NCBI GenBank assembly: GCA_902517745.1
Contig: CABYDS010000001.1
Span: forward strand, 124,001-188,000
DNA from: an uncultured Pelagibacteraceae bacterium
GTDB taxonomy: Bacteria > Pseudomonadota > Alphaproteobacteria > Pelagibacterales > Pelagibacteraceae
Length of the DNA stretch: 64,000 nucleotides
Direction of reading: 5' to 3'
Under the pieces are notes generated by a model. It did not search any database and was not told the DNA's origin. It was given only the letters and a program-made list of their open reading frames with translations. Positions 62,134 to 64,000 of the stretch are shown here, piece by piece. Position numbers and translations under genes: made by a program. The first letter of the stretch is position 1, and each line of letters starts with the position of its first letter.

Positions 62134-62808
62134 ATGAAAGTTGTCAAAATTTTATTAATAATAATATTAATAATGATGCCATCCACATCATATGCCAAAA
62201 CTGGTCAAGGTGAGCTTAAATTATCTAAAAGAATTATGGAACTTGTGATGATGTATATGTATGGAGCAGGTAGTAAAAAGTTTACTGCAGATAAAAAAAC
62301 AAAAAATGATCCTTTAGTAATGGTAGTATCAGAAGATGGAAATTATGCATGGTATTTTTATTGTCCAGCTGAATATAGAGCATGGGGTTGTATGGATAGC
62401 AATACTGTCTATAGAGCAAAAAAAAAATGTGAAAAAAGATCTAACGGAGTTCCTTGCTTTACATTTGCTAAAAAAAGAAAAGTTGTATGGAAAAATGGTG
62501 GAACAAAAGTAAGTTTCAAAAGATCAGATTTAAAAGATCCATATTTAATTGCTAAAAAAATACAAGATGCTGGTTTTTATGATGGTGATTTAATGGATTT
62601 GCCAGGAATAAATTATGAAACAGGACAATTAATAGAAGGCAAAAATTTGTCTGGTAAAAAAGACAGTAGTTTAAAAAAAATAACTAAGAAAAATACCTCA
62701 TCAAATATAATTCAAGAGATCAAAGAATTAAAAAAATTACTAGATGAGGGAGTTATAACTGAAAAAGAATTTACTCTAGCAAAGAGTAAAATATTAGGGG
62801 GAAACTAA
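62134..62808 (+). CDS. Secreted protein with C-terminal SHOCT-like segment
   Basis: A 224-residue protein: signal peptide (about 1-21, ending SYA), an unknown domain with cysteines (YFYCPAEYRAWGCMDSN, KKCEKRSNGVPCF) and a C-terminal segment EIKELKKLLDEGVITEKEF with the SHOCT pattern (L..L...G.IT..EF...K..IL). SHOCT domains are short oligomerisation helices. Its last five bases are where the decayed M24 copy begins. Confidence 0.75.
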   Translation: MKVVKILLIIILIMMPSTSYAKTGQGELKLSKRIMELVMMYMYGAGSKKFTADKKTKNDPLVMVVSEDGNYAWYFYCPAEYRAWGCMDSNTVYRAKKKCEKRSNGVPCFTFAKKRKVVWKNGGTKVSFKRSDLKDPYLIAKKIQDAGFYDGDLMDLPGINYETGQLIEGKNLSGKKDSSLKKITKKNTSSNIIQEIKELKKLLDEGVITEKEFTLAKSKILGGN

Positions 62809-62924
62809 ATCTAACTTCTGTTTACCTAATCTTTCATTGCCCTTTTCAGTAACAAGATATTTTTCGCCTAAATTCATTGCTAATTCATTATCTCATTCTA
62901 TTAAAATCATATGCATAAAGAATA
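62804..62924 (-). pseudogene. Decayed duplicate of the M24 peptidase 3' end
   Basis: These 121 bases align without gaps, offset by 948, to the 3' end of the M24 gene at 63752-63872, with about 103 matches by eye. On the minus strand the fragment still reads FFMHMILIE, a stop (TGA), then DNELAMNLGEKYLVTEKG and ERLGKQK. The intact gene has a sense codon at the stop. Homology ends abruptly at 62925, and no upstream part of the gene is present. A relic of duplication or recombination. Confidence 0.88.
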
Positions 62925-62976
62925 CACTTCTTTCTTTGGGTGTATTAAAGAATTATAATAATGATTCAATTAGTTA

Positions 62977-63747
62977 ATGATAAAATTTTTAGTCAAGCTA
63001 CCTATTTTAAAAAGATTAATTCCTTCTCTTGGTATTAGATTATTAAGTATTTTAAAAAAAAATAGAGGTTATTTTAAAATTAATAACATCAAAATGTTCT
63101 TAGATTTCCTAGATCCTATTGATAGACAAATTATATTAACAGACGAATATGAACATGAAGAATTTGTAATTTTTTCGAAATTTATAAAAGACAACTCTAT
63201 AGATAATTTCATTGATATAGGCGCAAACTGTGGTTTTTATACATTTCATCTATCAAACATTTTAAATGTATTCGCTTTTGAACCTAATCTTGAAGCTTAT
63301 GAAAAATTAGAGAAAACACTAAAAAAAAATACTACTTTTAAGGATAGGGTTAAATTATATCCATTTGGCATTTCTGAAAAAAACTCGGTCTTAAAGATGA
63401 AAACTAAAGTAAAATTTGGATATGTTCAAACTGGAGGATCAAGTGTTTCAAATCCAATAGAGGAAATAGGGCATGAGTTGTTTGAGGCAGATTTTAAAAT
63501 AGGTGATGAAATTTTAAAGTTAAATAATCAGAAATTAGCAATTAAAATAGATGTAGAGAGACATGAGCTTAGTGTTTTAAAAGGTTTCGTAAATTTATTA
63601 AATAATAATGATTGCTTGATACAAATAGAGATTTTTGAAAAGAATTTTAAAGAAGTTGATCAATTTTTGAAAGATAATAAATTTAGTAAAATTTCAAGTT
63701 TTGATGAAAGATCAAATTACTTTTATTCTAATTTTATAAATTTATAA
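62977..63747 (+). CDS. FkbM family methyltransferase
   Basis: A 256-residue SAM-dependent methyltransferase. The SAM motif is NFIDIGANCGFYTFHLS, the acidic loop VFAFEPN, and the FkbM block KIDVERHELSVLKG. Such enzymes usually O-methylate sugars of surface polysaccharides. It lies between the decayed and intact copies of the M24 3' end, as the only gene there. No ribosome site is visible; TATAAT at 62954-62959 may be its -10. The stop overlaps the M24 stop region by 6 bases. Confidence 0.88.
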   Translation: MIKFLVKLPILKRLIPSLGIRLLSILKKNRGYFKINNIKMFLDFLDPIDRQIILTDEYEHEEFVIFSKFIKDNSIDNFIDIGANCGFYTFHLSNILNVFAFEPNLEAYEKLEKTLKKNTTFKDRVKLYPFGISEKNSVLKMKTKVKFGYVQTGGSSVSNPIEEIGHELFEADFKIGDEILKLNNQKLAIKIDVERHELSVLKGFVNLLNNNDCLIQIEIFEKNFKEVDQFLKDNKFSKISSFDERSNYFYSNFINL

Positions 63748-64000
63748 GATTACTAAATCTTGTTTTTGTTTTCCTAATCTTTCATTACCTTTTTCAGTAA
63801 CAAGATAAGTTTCTCCTAAATTCATTGCTAATTGATTTTCAGAGTCCATTAATATCATGTGCATAAAGAATATATTTCCTGGTTGAATCTCATATGGATT
63901 TCCTGTGTATAACATTGGCCAATCCATCCAGTTTGGTGAAAAAGTTGCACCCAAGGAATACCCACATGCATTCATTCTTGAATTCTTAAAGCCATGATCG
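63742..64000 (-). CDS. M24 family metallopeptidase / creatinase-like (partial, C-terminus)
   Basis: The minus-strand frame is open to the window edge (DHGFKNSR precedes the first Met), so this is the last 85 residues of a longer gene. The C-terminal pita-bread blocks are seen: ACGYSLGATFSPNWMDWPM, IQPGNIFFMHMILMDSENQ and GETYLVTEKGNERL. The family includes Xaa-Pro dipeptidases, creatinase and ectoine hydrolase; which one cannot be told. Its 3' end overlaps the convergent FkbM gene by 6 bases. Confidence 0.85.
   Translation of the reverse strand, partial: DHGFKNSRMNACGYSLGATFSPNWMDWPMLYTGNPYEIQPGNIFFMHMILMDSENQLAMNLGETYLVTEKGNERLGKQKQDLVIL

Overview
The window is AT-rich (about 30% GC by eye). 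Genes are tightly packed, often overlapping by 1 to 50 bases, with very short spacers. Together with a thiamine-pyrophosphate riboswitch driving a sodium-symporter (ThiV-like), AprMBA, Xsc, several TRAP transporters and an Amt protein, this points to a free-living marine alphaproteobacterium of the Pelagibacterales (SAR11) or a close relative. No rRNA, tRNA, CRISPR array, transposase or phage gene was seen.

Layout. 1-3872: taurine uptake (TauB fragment, TauA), a taurine:pyruvate-type aminotransferase and alanine dehydrogenase. 4029-6275: a redox cluster (thioredoxin-like protein, cytochrome b561, two c-type cytochromes, a DUF4396 protein) read from a divergent pair of genes whose start codons overlap. 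6309-9093: an ABC-2 exporter, two tiny membrane proteins and a TauE/SafE permease. 9095-10604: compact TPP riboswitch and ThiV-like transporter. 10646-19215: housekeeping genes (RseP, HU, Amt, Bcp, rhodanese, ABA4-like, RecX, CysQ, DUF3553, MnmA, cystathionine beta-lyase-like) plus small ORFs of 27 and 49 residues. 19212-23312: MFS carrier, then the overlapping p-aminobenzoate genes pabB-pabA-pabC and a HIT protein.

23419-31604 is a sulfite/sulfonate hub: AprM-AprB-AprA (APS reductase, probably running as sulfite oxidase), an unknown 116-residue protein, a TauE/SafE exporter, SuyB/SuyA-like sulfolactate sulfo-lyase and Xsc. With the left end of the window this gives an almost complete route: taurine -> sulfoacetaldehyde -> acetyl phosphate + sulfite -> APS or export, with alanine dehydrogenase recycling pyruvate.

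31651-40251 holds a sulfatase/phosphonate-monoesterase-like enzyme, a TRAP transporter split over two strands, an FAH-family hydrolase, an extradiol-type VOC dioxygenase, an MhpA-like flavin hydroxylase and a BKACE enzyme, which suggests uptake and ring cleavage of an aromatic or phenolic compound. 40299-43797: aminotransferase, a 348-base intergenic region rich in inverted repeats, and a photolyase.

43909-50466 is the least explained part. It has an 863-residue fusion of two cyclic-nucleotide-binding folds, a PlsC-type acyltransferase and an SGNH hydrolase, then a DUF4174-like protein, a lone type IV pilin, an FG-GAP/ASPIC secreted protein and several unknown small or cysteine-rich proteins. 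50556-60637 is a second TRAP system with CoA-transferase, enoyl-CoA hydratase, a FAD/Fe-S dehydrogenase fusion, an enolase-superfamily dehydratase and a serine-glyoxylate aminotransferase. The right end has secreted unknowns and an FkbM methyltransferase gene that lies between the intact 3' end of an M24 peptidase gene and a decayed copy of that same 3' end, the trace of a duplication or integration event.
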